From Catenuloplanes atrovinosus (lineage in GTDB: Bacteria; Actinomycetota; Actinomycetes; Mycobacteriales; Micromonosporaceae): a stretch of DNA of 64,000 nucleotides. The position numbers were made by a program, and so were the translations under genes. The notes beneath the pieces are model-generated. The model ran no database searches. It was not told where the DNA came from and saw only the letters and a program-made list of their open reading frames with translations. Location: assembly GCF_031458235.1 (NCBI RefSeq), contig NZ_JAVDYB010000001.1, forward strand, positions 558,001 through 622,000. Direction: 5' to 3'. This document shows positions 16,940 through 25,707 of the stretch, one piece after another; the stretch's first letter is position 1, and every line of letters begins with the position of its first letter.

Positions 16940-17440
16940 TCAGCTGGTCTGGATGACCGTGAGGTCGACCTTGGTCAGCTTCACGTCGCCGCCCTTGGCC
17001 TCCGAGATCGCGGCGCAGTCCTGGTAGTTCTGGGAGGACGCGCTGCCGCTCAGCACGTTCGCGCAGGCCGCGTAGCCGGTCGCGTCGCCGCCGGCGATCT
17101 TGATGTCGGCGTCGTTGAGCTTCTTGCCCCGGGCACCGGACGAGTCCTGGATGACCGTGATGTCGACGTCCTTGAGCACCACGCCGCCGCCCTGGGCGGA
17201 GGAGATGTTGCTGCAGGACTGGATCTTCGGCGGGGTCTTCTTCAGCTTGGCGTAGGTCTTCGCCACGTTGAAGCAGGCGCCGACGGCCTTGGCGTCGCCG
17301 CCCACGATGGCGATGTCGGCCTTGTTGACGCCGGTGGAACCCCAGTTGGCGGCGGCCGGGGCGGCGGCCACGGCGACGCCGAACGCGGCGGTGGCGACCA
17401 TCAGGGAGATACGGCCGGCGTTGGCCATGGTGATCTTCAT
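16940..17440 (-). CDS. secreted Cys-pair repeat protein (two repeats), same unknown family
   Basis: A 166-aa protein with a signal peptide (ISLMVATAAFGVAVAAAPAAA). It has two clear tandem repeats, residues 41-98 and 111-164. Both read ADI.I.GGDA.....AC.NV, then a spacer, then C..IS.A.GG.V.L..VD.TVIQ. The Cys pairs are 56/76 and 126/142. The repeat matches that of the 270-aa protein at 14984-15796, so the two genes are diverged paralogues. ATG 17440 is preceded by AGGAG. The gene has its own promoter region and terminator and stands just upstream of the RTX operon on the same strand. Confidence 0.8.
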   Translation of the reverse strand: MKITMANAGRISLMVATAAFGVAVAAAPAAANWGSTGVNKADIAIVGGDAKAVGACFNVAKTYAKLKKTPPKIQSCSNISSAQGGGVVLKDVDITVIQDSSGARGKKLNDADIKIAGGDATGYAACANVLSGSASSQNYQDCAAISEAKGGDVKLTKVDLTVIQTS

Positions 17441-17709
17441 GGTGAGAGCTCCTGAAGTACACGTGCCGGAATCGGTCCGACGCCGACCCGAGGCCTTGCA
17501 GTCACCGGAGGTAACTGCGTGATCACTCAGGCACGCCAAACACTATGTAGCTCGGCGGCAAAGAGCCCGTATTTTCGCCATGTGGAGGCTGTCGCGTAAT
17601 TTACACTACGATTTCGTTAAAAATCCGGCATGTCGGATACAGGGAACTAGAATGGATCGTTTCCCGGGTGTAGTGACGCGACGCCGTGGCGGACGAGCGG
17701 TAATACCCG

Positions 17710-18189
17710 CTACTCGCGGATCAAACCCTTCTGCGGCAACGATTCCGGCGCTCCACCCAGCCGGTCCGCGACGCCGTCGTTGAAGCGCTCCAACAGCTCG
17801 GCGAACCGCTCCCGGTCCACCGCCGGCCACTCCCCGGTCAACTCGCGCAGCAGCGCCCGGCGCGCCGCGCGCATGCCGAGCAGCACCTCCGTGCCGTGCT
17901 CGGTGATCGAGATCAGCGTGGCCCGCCGGTCGCCCGGGTCCGCGGAGCGGCTGATCAGGCCCTCGGTCCGCAGCGCCTGCACCTGGCGGCTGACCGTGGA
18001 GACGTCCAGCGTGAACAGCGTGGCGAGCGTGGTCAGCCGCGCCGGGCCGTCGTCGTGGAGGCGGCCGAGGATGCTGTAGGCGGAGCGCTCCACGTGCCGC
18101 ACCACGCCGGGCAGCCGCAGATGGATGCGCTGGGTGCGCCGCACCAGCAGGGTCAGCTCTCGCTCGATGCGGTCCTGCGCGTCGGTCAT
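17710..18189 (-). CDS. MarR-family transcriptional regulator
   Basis: A 159-aa winged-helix regulator. ARLTTLATLFTLDVSTVSRQVQAL is the recognition-helix region and LISRSADPGDRRATLISIT is the wing. The C-terminal helices serve for dimerisation. No divergent transporter or enzyme adjoins directly; the next gene, 139 bp away on the other strand, is the membrane phosphodiesterase. The target is unknown. The AT-rich 270-bp stretch between 17441 and 17709 holds no gene. Confidence 0.88.
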   Translation of the reverse strand: MTDAQDRIERELTLLVRRTQRIHLRLPGVVRHVERSAYSILGRLHDDGPARLTTLATLFTLDVSTVSRQVQALRTEGLISRSADPGDRRATLISITEHGTEVLLGMRAARRALLRELTGEWPAVDRERFAELLERFNDGVADRLGGAPESLPQKGLIRE

Positions 18190-18327
18190 CGCCCATCCTT
18201 CGTACCGGTGCGGAAGCCCAGTGTGGCGGGCGCGCGCCCGCGCGACAACGTGTGCCCCCGGTCACCATCGGCCGGACCGCTCGCGCGTGCGACGGACCCG
18301 CGAGCGCACCTGTGCCAGAGTGCAGGA

Positions 18328-20487
18328 ATGGCCCAGCCACCCGATCTTCCCGGGGCCGAACCCGGCCGCCTCCAGCTGGGCCTGCGCGTGTTGCGCGACT
18401 GGCGGCCGACCGTACCGCGATTCCGCGCGCTGGTGCGCTCGACCGCCACCTCGTTCGTGGTGCTCGCGGCCACGCTCTGGCTGCTGCCCGGCGTCGACGC
18501 CAGCGGCCTGATGGCGCTGCTCTGGCTGGTCGCGCTGGTCACCGGCGTCGGCGCGCTGCTGCGGCCGCTGCTGCTGATGCTGGCCACCGCGCTGGGCGGG
18601 CTCGGCGCGCTGCTGCTCGGCGTGCTGGTGCAGACGATCATCATGTACGTCGCGCTGCACCTCAACCCGGCCACCCGGGTCGTCGGGTTCGAGATCGCGT
18701 TCGCCGCCTCGTGGATCGCGCTGGCGTTGGCCGCGCTGGTCAACTGGGTCATCGACGCCGGCACCGACGACACGTTCACGGTCGAGACGATGCGCCTGAT
18801 GTCCCGCGTCCGGCGCAGCCACCCGCGCCCGGCCGACCGCGACCGGGACGGGATGATCATCATCCAGCTGGACGGCGTCTCCGCGCCGCTGCTGCGCTGG
18901 GCGGTCCGCGCCGGCAACCTGCCGAACCTGGGCCGCTGGCTGCGCGACGGCACGCACCGGCTGGCCACGTTCCACACCGGAGTGCCGGCCACCACGCCCG
19001 CCATGCAGGCCGGCATCCTCTACGGCGACGCGCGTCAGGTGCCCGCGTTCCGCTGGTACGAGAAGGCGGACCGGCGCCTGATGGTGACCAACCGCCCGAG
19101 CGACGCCGCCGAGCTGGAGCGACGGCTCTCCACCGGGCGCGGCCTGCTCCGCGACGGCGGCGTCAGCATCGGCAACGTCTTCCCCGGCGACGCCGAGACC
19201 TGCCTGCTCACCGTCTCCCGCGCCGCGCTGCCCGGCCCGTCATCCGCCGGGTACGCCGCGTTCATGACGTTCGGCCTGGCCCGCGCGATCGTGCTGGGCT
19301 TCGGCGAGATCATGAAGGAGCTCTGGCAGAGCCGGCAGCAGCGCCGCCGCGACGTGCAGCCGAGAATCGTCCGGGGCGGCTTCTACCTGCTGCTCCGCCC
19401 GGCCACGAACGTGCTGCTCCGCGATCTGAACGTGTCGCTGATCGCGGAGCAACTGGCCAAGGGCGCGCCGGTCGTCTACTGCGACTTCGTGGACTACGAC
19501 GAGGTGGCCCACCACGCCGGGCCGGCCCGGCACGAGGCGCTGCACTCGCTGGAAGGCCTGGACCGGGTGCTCGGCGTGCTGCGCCGGCTGGCCGCGGACG
19601 CGCCGCGCGACTACCACCTGGTGGTGCTCTCCGACCACGGGCAGGCGCAGGGCGCCACGTTCCGGCAGCGGTACGGCGAGCGCGTCGAGGACGTGGTGCA
19701 GCGCCTGGTCCGCCCGGCCGGCCCGGCCCGCTCGTCGACCGCGCCGGTCGAGCAGTGGGGCCCGGTGAACGCGCTGCTCACCGAGGCCGCGAACCGCTCC
19801 GGCGCGACCGCGGCCGCGACCCGCGCGGCGACCCGCAAGCGCTCCGACGGCGGCGAGGTCACGCTCGGCCCGGCCGGCGGCGAGCGGGGCGGGGCGGAGG
19901 CGGAGGAGCCGGAGTCCGTGGTGGTCGCCTCCGGCAACCTGGCCATGGTCTACCTGCCCCGGCTGCCCGGCAAGGCCACCCGCGAGCGGCTGGACGCGGC
20001 GTACCCCGGGCTGGTCGCGGGCCTGACCACCCATCCGGGCGTGGGCGTGCTGGTGGTGGGCACGGACGGCGGCCCGGTGGCGCTCGGGGCCCGTGGCGCG
20101 CACCACCTCGCGGACGGCACGGTGGAGGGTGCGGATCCGCTGCTGCCGTACGGCCCGCGCGCCCGCGCCGACCTGCTGCGCCACCAGGGCATGGACCACG
20201 TCGGCGACCTGGTGCTGATCAGCCCGGTCGATCCCGCCACCGAGGACGTGGCCGCGTACGAGGAACTGGTCGGCTCGCACGGCGGGCTGGGCGGCTGGCA
20301 GACCGAGGCGATGGTGGTGCACCCGGCCGAGTGGGCGCGCGACGCGGAGGAGTTCGACGGCCCGGACGCGGTGCACCGTCAGCTGGTCGCCTGGCTGGAG
20401 AAGCTGGGCGTGCGCGCCCCCGCCACCGACGACGAGGTCACGCCGATGCTTCCCGCCGCCGGTGCACCCAGCCGGCCACCTGCGTGA
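18328..20487 (+). CDS. membrane-anchored alkaline-phosphatase-superfamily phosphodiesterase
   Basis: A 719-aa protein. Residues about 30-150 hold four hydrophobic helices (for example SFVVLAATLWLLPGV and ALLLGVLVQTIIMYVAL) similar to the small phage-holin-like membrane domain. From residue about 170 there is a type I phosphodiesterase/nucleotide pyrophosphatase domain: IIIQLDGVSAPLL (metal ligand Asp), GVPATTPAMQAG (candidate nucleophile Thr), CDFVDYDEVAHHAG and VVLSDHGQAQGATF (metal ligands). The substrate is unknown; a lipid-linked or cell-envelope phosphodiester is possible. The start at ATG 18328 follows AGGA. The 3' end overlaps the convergent DedA gene by 50 nt. Confidence 0.82.
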   Translation: MAQPPDLPGAEPGRLQLGLRVLRDWRPTVPRFRALVRSTATSFVVLAATLWLLPGVDASGLMALLWLVALVTGVGALLRPLLLMLATALGGLGALLLGVLVQTIIMYVALHLNPATRVVGFEIAFAASWIALALAALVNWVIDAGTDDTFTVETMRLMSRVRRSHPRPADRDRDGMIIIQLDGVSAPLLRWAVRAGNLPNLGRWLRDGTHRLATFHTGVPATTPAMQAGILYGDARQVPAFRWYEKADRRLMVTNRPSDAAELERRLSTGRGLLRDGGVSIGNVFPGDAETCLLTVSRAALPGPSSAGYAAFMTFGLARAIVLGFGEIMKELWQSRQQRRRDVQPRIVRGGFYLLLRPATNVLLRDLNVSLIAEQLAKGAPVVYCDFVDYDEVAHHAGPARHEALHSLEGLDRVLGVLRRLAADAPRDYHLVVLSDHGQAQGATFRQRYGERVEDVVQRLVRPAGPARSSTAPVEQWGPVNALLTEAANRSGATAAATRAATRKRSDGGEVTLGPAGGERGGAEAEEPESVVVASGNLAMVYLPRLPGKATRERLDAAYPGLVAGLTTHPGVGVLVVGTDGGPVALGARGAHHLADGTVEGADPLLPYGPRARADLLRHQGMDHVGDLVLISPVDPATEDVAAYEELVGSHGGLGGWQTEAMVVHPAEWARDAEEFDGPDAVHRQLVAWLEKLGVRAPATDDEVTPMLPAAGAPSRPPA

Positions 20488-21001
20488 CCACCACGACCAG
20501 CACGATCGCGGCCACCACACCCTCCCACGGGCGCGGGAAGACCGTGCCGCCGAGCAGCCCGACGCCGGTGTAGACCGCGGACCAGAGCGCGCAGGCCGGC
20601 GCGTTCGCGTAGAGGAACGTCCGCCAGGTCACGCCGATCACGCTGGCGGCCAGCAGCATCGGTATCCGGCCGCCGGGCAGCAGCCGGGACACCAGCAGCA
20701 CCGGCACCTCGCGGCTCTTGAGTTCGGCGCCGAGCCGGTCCAGCCGCTCGTTGCCGCGCAGCCAGCGCATCCGGCGGGCCAGCGCCTCGCCGCCCCACCG
20801 GCAGGCCGCGTAGGTGACGAGATCGCCCAGGTACGCACCGAGCGCGCCGGTCAGCACCACGAACAGCACCATGACCGGGTTGCCGTGCGCGGCCAGCGCG
20901 GCCGCGCCGCCCACCGCCGCGCCGGTCGGCACGATCGGCAGCACCGCACCGAACGCGACCGCGCAGAACAGCGAGGCGAGCCCGCCGAGCCCGAGGGTCA
21001 C
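20438..21001 (-). CDS. DedA/SNARE-associated (VTT domain) membrane protein
   Basis: A 187-aa membrane protein of the DedA superfamily. Motifs: VPTGAAVGGAAALAAHG, LGAYLGDLVTYAACRWGG, VLLVSRLLPGGRIPMLLAASVIG. These proteins are linked to lipid carrier scrambling and membrane homeostasis. GTG 21001 overlaps the TGA of the metallo-hydrolase gene (GTGA). Its last 50 nt are shared, on the opposite strand, with the phosphodiesterase gene. Confidence 0.85.
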   Translation of the reverse strand: MTLGLGGLASLFCAVAFGAVLPIVPTGAAVGGAAALAAHGNPVMVLFVVLTGALGAYLGDLVTYAACRWGGEALARRMRWLRGNERLDRLGAELKSREVPVLLVSRLLPGGRIPMLLAASVIGVTWRTFLYANAPACALWSAVYTGVGLLGGTVFPRPWEGVVAAIVLVVVVTQVAGWVHRRREASA

Positions 21002-21801
21002 GGCGCCGGCACGCCCGCGGTCTCGCCCGGCGCGAGCAGGTGCGCGCGGACGCCCGGCAGCAGCTCGCCGGCCAGCCGCGCGAACTCGGTGCCGGGCGTG
21101 TGGAACAGGTGCGGGCGGACGCGGCCCATCCCGACCGGCCAGAACGTGCCGTAGTGGATCGGGATCGCGTCGGACGCGCCGACCCGGCGGACCGCCTCGG
21201 CGCCGTCGGCCGGGCCGAGGTGCTGGGACGGGTGCAGGCTCGGGCCCCAGCCGCCGACCGGGACCAGTGCCAGGTCGACCGGGCCGAGCAGCGACATGCC
21301 GTCGAACAGGCCGGTGTCGCCGGCGAACCAGGTGCGCACCGAGCCCTCGATCAGGAAGCCGAGCGCCTCGCCGCGCAGCCGCGACCAGGGGCCGCGCCCG
21401 CCGTCGTGGGCGGCGGGCACCGCGCGTACCCGCACGTCCTTGATCGTGGTCTCGTCGCCCGGGCCCAGCTCGACGCAGTTGCCGGAGTAGTGACCGCCGA
21501 GGCGGCGGTGGATCAGCCCGGCCGCGCCGCGCGGCACCACGAACACGGTGTCCGGCGGGATTCGGCGCAGCGACGGGATGTCCAGGTGGTCGGCGTGCAG
21601 GTGGGAGACCAGCACCGCGTCCGGCGCGCCGGGCAGCACCGGCCGCGGGCCGCGCACCCGCCGCAGGTGGGCGAGCCGGTCGCCGAGCAGCGGGTCGGTG
21701 AGCAGCCGTACCCCCGAGTCCTCCAGCCAGACCGTGGCGTGCCCCCACCACGTGGCCCTCACCGCCGTGCCGTCCACCTGCCCACCGTACGGGACGATCA
21801 T
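20998..21801 (-). CDS. metallo-beta-lactamase-fold hydrolase (UlaG-like)
   Basis: A 267-aa hydrolase with WWGHATVWLE near the N-terminus, the zinc motif SHLHADHLD, FAGDTGLFDG and IPIHYGTFWP. The set matches the L-ascorbate-6-phosphate lactonase/NAPE-PLD-like branch of the superfamily; NAPE-PLD relatives act on phospholipids. The middle gene of a TetR-hydrolase-DedA operon coupled by 4-nt overlaps at both ends. The pairing with a membrane-lipid protein hints at a lipid substrate (inference). Confidence 0.87.
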   Translation of the reverse strand: MIVPYGGQVDGTAVRATWWGHATVWLEDSGVRLLTDPLLGDRLAHLRRVRGPRPVLPGAPDAVLVSHLHADHLDIPSLRRIPPDTVFVVPRGAAGLIHRRLGGHYSGNCVELGPGDETTIKDVRVRAVPAAHDGGRGPWSRLRGEALGFLIEGSVRTWFAGDTGLFDGMSLLGPVDLALVPVGGWGPSLHPSQHLGPADGAEAVRRVGASDAIPIHYGTFWPVGMGRVRPHLFHTPGTEFARLAGELLPGVRAHLLAPGETAGVPAP

Positions 21802-22427
21802 TCACCGGGTGCGCGGAGCGTGAGCTCGCGCAGCGCGCCGGCCAGCGTGTCGCGCGCCACCGGCGGCGGCATCCGGTCCGGGAACATCAGCGCCTGCAAC
21901 GACAGCCCGTCCACGATCACGTGCAGCCGGGCCGCGCGCGCCTCCCGCTCCGGGTCGGCCAGCGGCGCGGTGAGCTCGTCCGGCCCGGGGAACCCGGTGA
22001 GCCCGGCCACGGCGAGCCGGCACAGGTGGCGGGTGCCGTGCCAGGCCGCGTCGCGCGCCTCGTCCAGGCCGGGCGCGCGCAGCGTGCGATCCGAGACGGC
22101 CACGAAGACCAGCACCTCGATCCGGCGCTCCTCGTCCAGCGGCAGCAACTCCTCCAGCACGGCCAGCACCCGGGCGAACGGCGTCAGTGACGGGTCGGCC
22201 AGGTGCTCCCGGATGCGCGCCGGCACCCGCTCCATCATCAGGTGCGCCGCGAAGGTCAGCAGCTCCGCCTGCGTCGAGAAGTAGTGCCGGATCGCGCCGG
22301 TGGACCAGCCGGACTCGGCCGCGATCGCGCGCACCGACACCGCGCCGGTGCCCTCCCGGCCGATCACCCGCCACAGGGCCGCGGCGAGCTCACGTCTGCG
22401 CTGGTCATGGTCGACGATCCGGGGCAC
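21798..22427 (-). CDS. TetR-family transcriptional regulator
   Basis: A 209-aa regulator with helix-turn-helix VSVRAIAAESGWSTGAIRHYFSTQAELL and a BetI-like C-terminal domain. The GTG start at 22427 is chosen because it begins PRIVDHDQRRRELAAALW, the usual TetR N-terminus. Its stop overlaps the hydrolase start (ATGA). It is divergent from the GAP-like transporter gene, with a 15-bp inverted repeat between them (22436-22478) as the likely operator. Confidence 0.9.
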   Translation of the reverse strand: MPRIVDHDQRRRELAAALWRVIGREGTGAVSVRAIAAESGWSTGAIRHYFSTQAELLTFAAHLMMERVPARIREHLADPSLTPFARVLAVLEELLPLDEERRIEVLVFVAVSDRTLRAPGLDEARDAAWHGTRHLCRLAVAGLTGFPGPDELTAPLADPEREARAARLHVIVDGLSLQALMFPDRMPPPVARDTLAGALRELTLRAPGE

Positions 22428-22435
22428 CCCTCTTT

Positions 22436-22478
22436 TTAGCACGGCCGTGTTACCTTGTTTTTCACACGACCGTGCTAA
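22436..22478. promoter_or_regulatory. TetR operator in divergent promoter
   Basis: TTAGCACGGCCGTGT (22436-22450) and ACACGACCGTGCTAA (22464-22478) are inverted copies with one mismatch. Each half is itself centred on CACGGCCGTG, or nearly so, giving two overlapping levels of symmetry. It lies between the TetR GTG and the transporter gene start. Confidence 0.75.
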
Positions 22479-22499
22479 ATAACATGGGGGAGGACGCTC

Positions 22500-23210
22500 G
22501 TGGATGTCCTGACGCTCGTCGGCCTGGCCGGGCTGGCGCTCATCGACAGCACCAGCATCGGCACGCTGGTGATCCCGATCTGGATGCTGCTCGCGCCGCG
22601 GGTGCGGGCATCCCGGTTCCTGATCTACCTGGCCACCGTGGCGATCTTCTACGCGATCGTCGGTGTGATCCTGGTGCTCGGCGCGGAGGCCGCGACCGCC
22701 GCGCTCTCCGGGCTGTCGAACGCGCGCTGGGTCCTCTGGGCGCAACTCGTGGTGGGCGTGGGCCTGTTCGCGCTCAGCTTCCGCTTCGACGGCAAGCGCG
22801 CGAGGGCCGGCTCCGGCCGCGCGGACCGCTGGCGCGCGCGGCTGACCGGCGACGGCGCCACGATCCCGGCGATGATCGGCCTCGGCCTGGGCGCGGCCAC
22901 GCTGGAGGTCGCCACCATGCTGCCGTACCTGGCCGCGGTTGGCCTGATCACGTCCGCCGGGCTGCCGGCCGCCGGATGGCTGTCCGTGCTCGGCGGCTAC
23001 GTGCTGGTGATGATCCTGCCCGCGCTGGTCCTCGGCGGCGTGCGGGTGCTGGCCCACCACCGGGTCGAGCCGCTGCTCACCCGCCTGGGTGCCTGGCTGG
23101 CGAAACACGCGGACGGCGCGCTCGGCTGGGCCCTCGCCATCGTCGGCTTCCTGCTCGCCCGGGACGCGGCCGTCCGCCTGCTCCCCCTGGAACGGTGGCT
23201 GGGGAACTGA
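22500..23210 (+). CDS. GAP-like (Sap family) multi-span membrane transporter
   Basis: A 236-aa membrane protein with about six TM helices (MDVLTLVGLAGLALIDSTS, FLIYLATVAIFYAIVGVILVLG, PAMIGLGLGAATLEVATMLP, SVLGGYVLVMILPALVLGG). This layout fits the GAP/Sap family of actinobacteria, several members of which export peptidoglycolipids or sulfolipids. The GTG start at 22500 is preceded by GGGGGAGGA. Control by the divergent TetR is likely, so it may act with the hydrolase and DedA genes in envelope-lipid handling. Confidence 0.75.
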   Translation: MDVLTLVGLAGLALIDSTSIGTLVIPIWMLLAPRVRASRFLIYLATVAIFYAIVGVILVLGAEAATAALSGLSNARWVLWAQLVVGVGLFALSFRFDGKRARAGSGRADRWRARLTGDGATIPAMIGLGLGAATLEVATMLPYLAAVGLITSAGLPAAGWLSVLGGYVLVMILPALVLGGVRVLAHHRVEPLLTRLGAWLAKHADGALGWALAIVGFLLARDAAVRLLPLERWLGN

Positions 23211-23225
23211 ACCGCGCGTTGACGA

Positions 23226-23273
23226 CCCGCCGAGCCACCCCATAGCATCGATCCTCATCGGTGGCTCGGCGGG
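23226..23273 (+). terminator. 14-bp stem hairpin after the GAP-like gene
   Basis: CCCGCCGAGCCACC (23226-23239) pairs perfectly with 23260-23273 across a 20-nt loop, 15 nt after the stop of the transporter gene. Confidence 0.75.
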
Positions 23274-23392
23274 CAACACGCGCCGCGGAGCGCCCCGGCC
23301 GGGAGCCCGGGGCGCCGTGCCGCGCCACCGCCGGCATGCGGGCACATGCCGGGGCCGACGCTCTTCCGCCTTCGTGTGAAAGGTTGCCCACT

Positions 23393-24970
23393 ATGCGCGC
23401 GACATGGACGCGCCTCGCTCCCGTCATCGCCGCCGGACTCGTGGCGGCCGCGCTCGTGCCGCTGGCGCAGGCGCGCGCGGAGGAGCCGATCACGGTCGTC
23501 AACAGCACCTTCGAGGACGGTACGACCGGCGGGTGGGCCCCGCGCGGCGCCGAGGTCGTCGAGGCGGCCACCGACGTCGCGCACGGCGGCACCGGCAGCC
23601 TCGCGGTCCGCGGCCGCACCCAAACCTGGGAGGGCCCGGTCCTGGACGTGCGCGGCACGTTCGACAAGGGCGTGCAGTACACGGTCTCCGCCTGGGTGCG
23701 GCCGGCCGCCGGCGCGGACACCGCGCGGATCAGCGTCGAGCGGCGCACCGGCGGCGTCGCCTCCTACGACCAGGTGGTGGGCGACACGCCGCTGCCGGCC
23801 GGCACCTGGGTGCACCTGACCGGCCGCTACACGCTCGCCGCCGACGTCGAGTTCCTCACGCTGTACGTGGAGACCGCGAACGCGACCGGCGAGTTCCACG
23901 TCGACGACGTCACGGTCACGTACGTGCCGGCCACGCCGATCCAGGAGGACATCCCGTCGATCAAGGACGTGGTCACGGAGTTCCCGGTCGGCGCCGCGAT
24001 CACCCCGGTCGCGCTGATCGGCGAGCACGGCCGGCTGCTGACCAAGCACTTCGATTCGGTCACCCCCGGCAACGCGCTGAAGTGGGACGCGACCGAGCCG
24101 GCCGAGGGCGACTTCCGGTTCACCGACGCGGACACCATGGTCAACTTCGCGGAGGCGAACGGCATGGCCGTGCGCGGGCACACGCTGGTCTGGCACAACC
24201 AGACGCCGGCCTGGGTGTTCCAGGACGCGAACGGCGAGGCGCTGACCTCGGCCCCGGAGGACAAGGCGCTGCTGCTGGCCCGGCTGGAGACGCACATCCG
24301 CGCGGTGGCCGGCCGTTACGGCACCCGCATCGGCGACTGGGACGTGGTCAACGAGGTGATCGACGAGTCGCAGCCGGACGGGTACCGCCGCAGCCCGTGG
24401 TTCGAGATCGCCGGGCTGGACTACATCCGCACCGCGTTCCGGGTGGCCCGCGAGGCGGCGCCGGAGGCGACGCTGTTCATCAACGACTACAACACCAACG
24501 TGCCGGCCAAGCGCGACCGGCTGTACGACCTGGTCGCGCTGCTGCGCGCCGAGGGCGTGCCGATCGACGGCGTCGGGCACCAGATGCACGTCAACGTGGA
24601 CTGGCCGGCCGTCGCCGAGGTCGAGACGATGATCCAGACGTTCGTGCCGCTCGGCGTGGAGCAGCAGATCACCGAGATGGACGTGTCGATCTACACGAAC
24701 AGCGGCGAGTCGTTCCCCACCCCGCCCGCGGACCGGCTGCTGAAGGTCGCGTACCAGTACCGGGACCTGTTCGCGCTCTACCGCCGGTACGCCGGGGAGA
24801 TCACCTCGGTCACGGTGTGGGGGCTCGCGGACGACGACACCTGGCTGGACACGTTCCCGGTGACCCGCAAGGACGCGCCGCTGCTGTTCGACACGCGCCT
24901 CCAGGCGAAGGACGCCTACTGGGGCGTGGTCGACCCGTCGCGGATCGGCACCGTGCCGCCCACGCCCTGA
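23393..24970 (+). CDS. secreted endo-1,4-beta-xylanase, CBM-GH10
   Basis: A 525-aa secreted enzyme. The signal peptide (RLAPVIAAGLVAAALVPLAQARA) is followed by a CBM4/9-like carbohydrate-binding module (residues about 33-180: VVNSTFEDGTTGGWAPRG ... FHVDDVTVTYV). A GH10 barrel follows (about 190-525). The acid/base Glu321 is in WDVVNEV and the nucleophile Glu428 in ITEMDVSIY. It cleaves xylan backbones outside the cell. ATG 23393 is chosen because the signal peptide starts there; the open frame extends upstream without coding sense. It stands alone, 7 kb from the alpha-xylosidase operon. Confidence 0.95.
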   Translation: MRATWTRLAPVIAAGLVAAALVPLAQARAEEPITVVNSTFEDGTTGGWAPRGAEVVEAATDVAHGGTGSLAVRGRTQTWEGPVLDVRGTFDKGVQYTVSAWVRPAAGADTARISVERRTGGVASYDQVVGDTPLPAGTWVHLTGRYTLAADVEFLTLYVETANATGEFHVDDVTVTYVPATPIQEDIPSIKDVVTEFPVGAAITPVALIGEHGRLLTKHFDSVTPGNALKWDATEPAEGDFRFTDADTMVNFAEANGMAVRGHTLVWHNQTPAWVFQDANGEALTSAPEDKALLLARLETHIRAVAGRYGTRIGDWDVVNEVIDESQPDGYRRSPWFEIAGLDYIRTAFRVAREAAPEATLFINDYNTNVPAKRDRLYDLVALLRAEGVPIDGVGHQMHVNVDWPAVAEVETMIQTFVPLGVEQQITEMDVSIYTNSGESFPTPPADRLLKVAYQYRDLFALYRRYAGEITSVTVWGLADDDTWLDTFPVTRKDAPLLFDTRLQAKDAYWGVVDPSRIGTVPPTP

Positions 24971-25002
24971 GGGACCGGGCCCGGATCGGGTATGAACACG
25001 GC

Positions 25003-25650
25003 ATGACCTGCTACGTGCTGTTGCCCAGCCCGTTCCTCGGCCCGGCCGCGTGGGAGCCGGTCGCGGCGCTGCTCGGCCCGGACGTGGTCGTGCCGACGGT
25101 GCGCGGCGACACGCCGGAGGAGATCGCCGGTGCGCTCGAGCGGCAGGTTCCGTACCGTGCGGATCTGGTCCTGGTCCCGCACAGCAACGCCGGGCTCTAC
25201 GTGCCCGCGCTGGCGGTCTCCCGGGACGCGCGCCGCCTGGTGTTCGCCGACGCGGTCCTGCCGCCGCCGCGCGGGCGTACCCCGGTGGCCCCCGAGGGGT
25301 TCCGCGCGACGCTGCGGGACCTGACCGGCGAGGACGGCCGGCTGCCGCCGTGGACCGCCTGGTGGCCGCCGGACGCGGTCGAGCCGCTCTTCCCGGACGC
25401 CGCGACCAGGGCGACCGTCGAGCGGGAGCAGCCGCGGATGCCGTTCGCCTACCTCACCGGGAGCGTGGACGCGCCCGCGGGGTGGGACGACCGTCCCACG
25501 ATGTACCTCGCGTTCGGCGACGCCTACGCGGACGAGCGCGCGGACGCCGCCCGCCGCGGCTGGCCCACGCGCACGCTCGCCGGCCACCACCTGCACATGC
25601 TCATCGACCCCGCCGCCGTGGCCGCCGCGATCGCCGAATCGTCCGGGTGA
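25003..25650 (+). CDS. alpha/beta-hydrolase-like protein
   Basis: A 215-aa protein with an alpha/beta-hydrolase start (CYVLLPSPFLGPAAWEPVAALL) and a nucleophile-elbow position reading VPHSNAGLYVP, where Ser is followed by Asn-Ala-Gly. A C-terminal His is in GHHLHMLIDP. It resembles small esterase-like proteins of actinobacteria. Function unknown. The ATG at 25003 follows the xylanase stop by 32 nt, so it may be co-transcribed. Confidence 0.7.
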   Translation: MTCYVLLPSPFLGPAAWEPVAALLGPDVVVPTVRGDTPEEIAGALERQVPYRADLVLVPHSNAGLYVPALAVSRDARRLVFADAVLPPPRGRTPVAPEGFRATLRDLTGEDGRLPPWTAWWPPDAVEPLFPDAATRATVEREQPRMPFAYLTGSVDAPAGWDDRPTMYLAFGDAYADERADAARRGWPTRTLAGHHLHMLIDPAAVAAAIAESSG

Positions 25651-25707
25651 CTGTGGCGTACGCCCGATGGGTCGCCCACCGCGCCGCGGTGTTGCACACT
25701 GTCGGCC

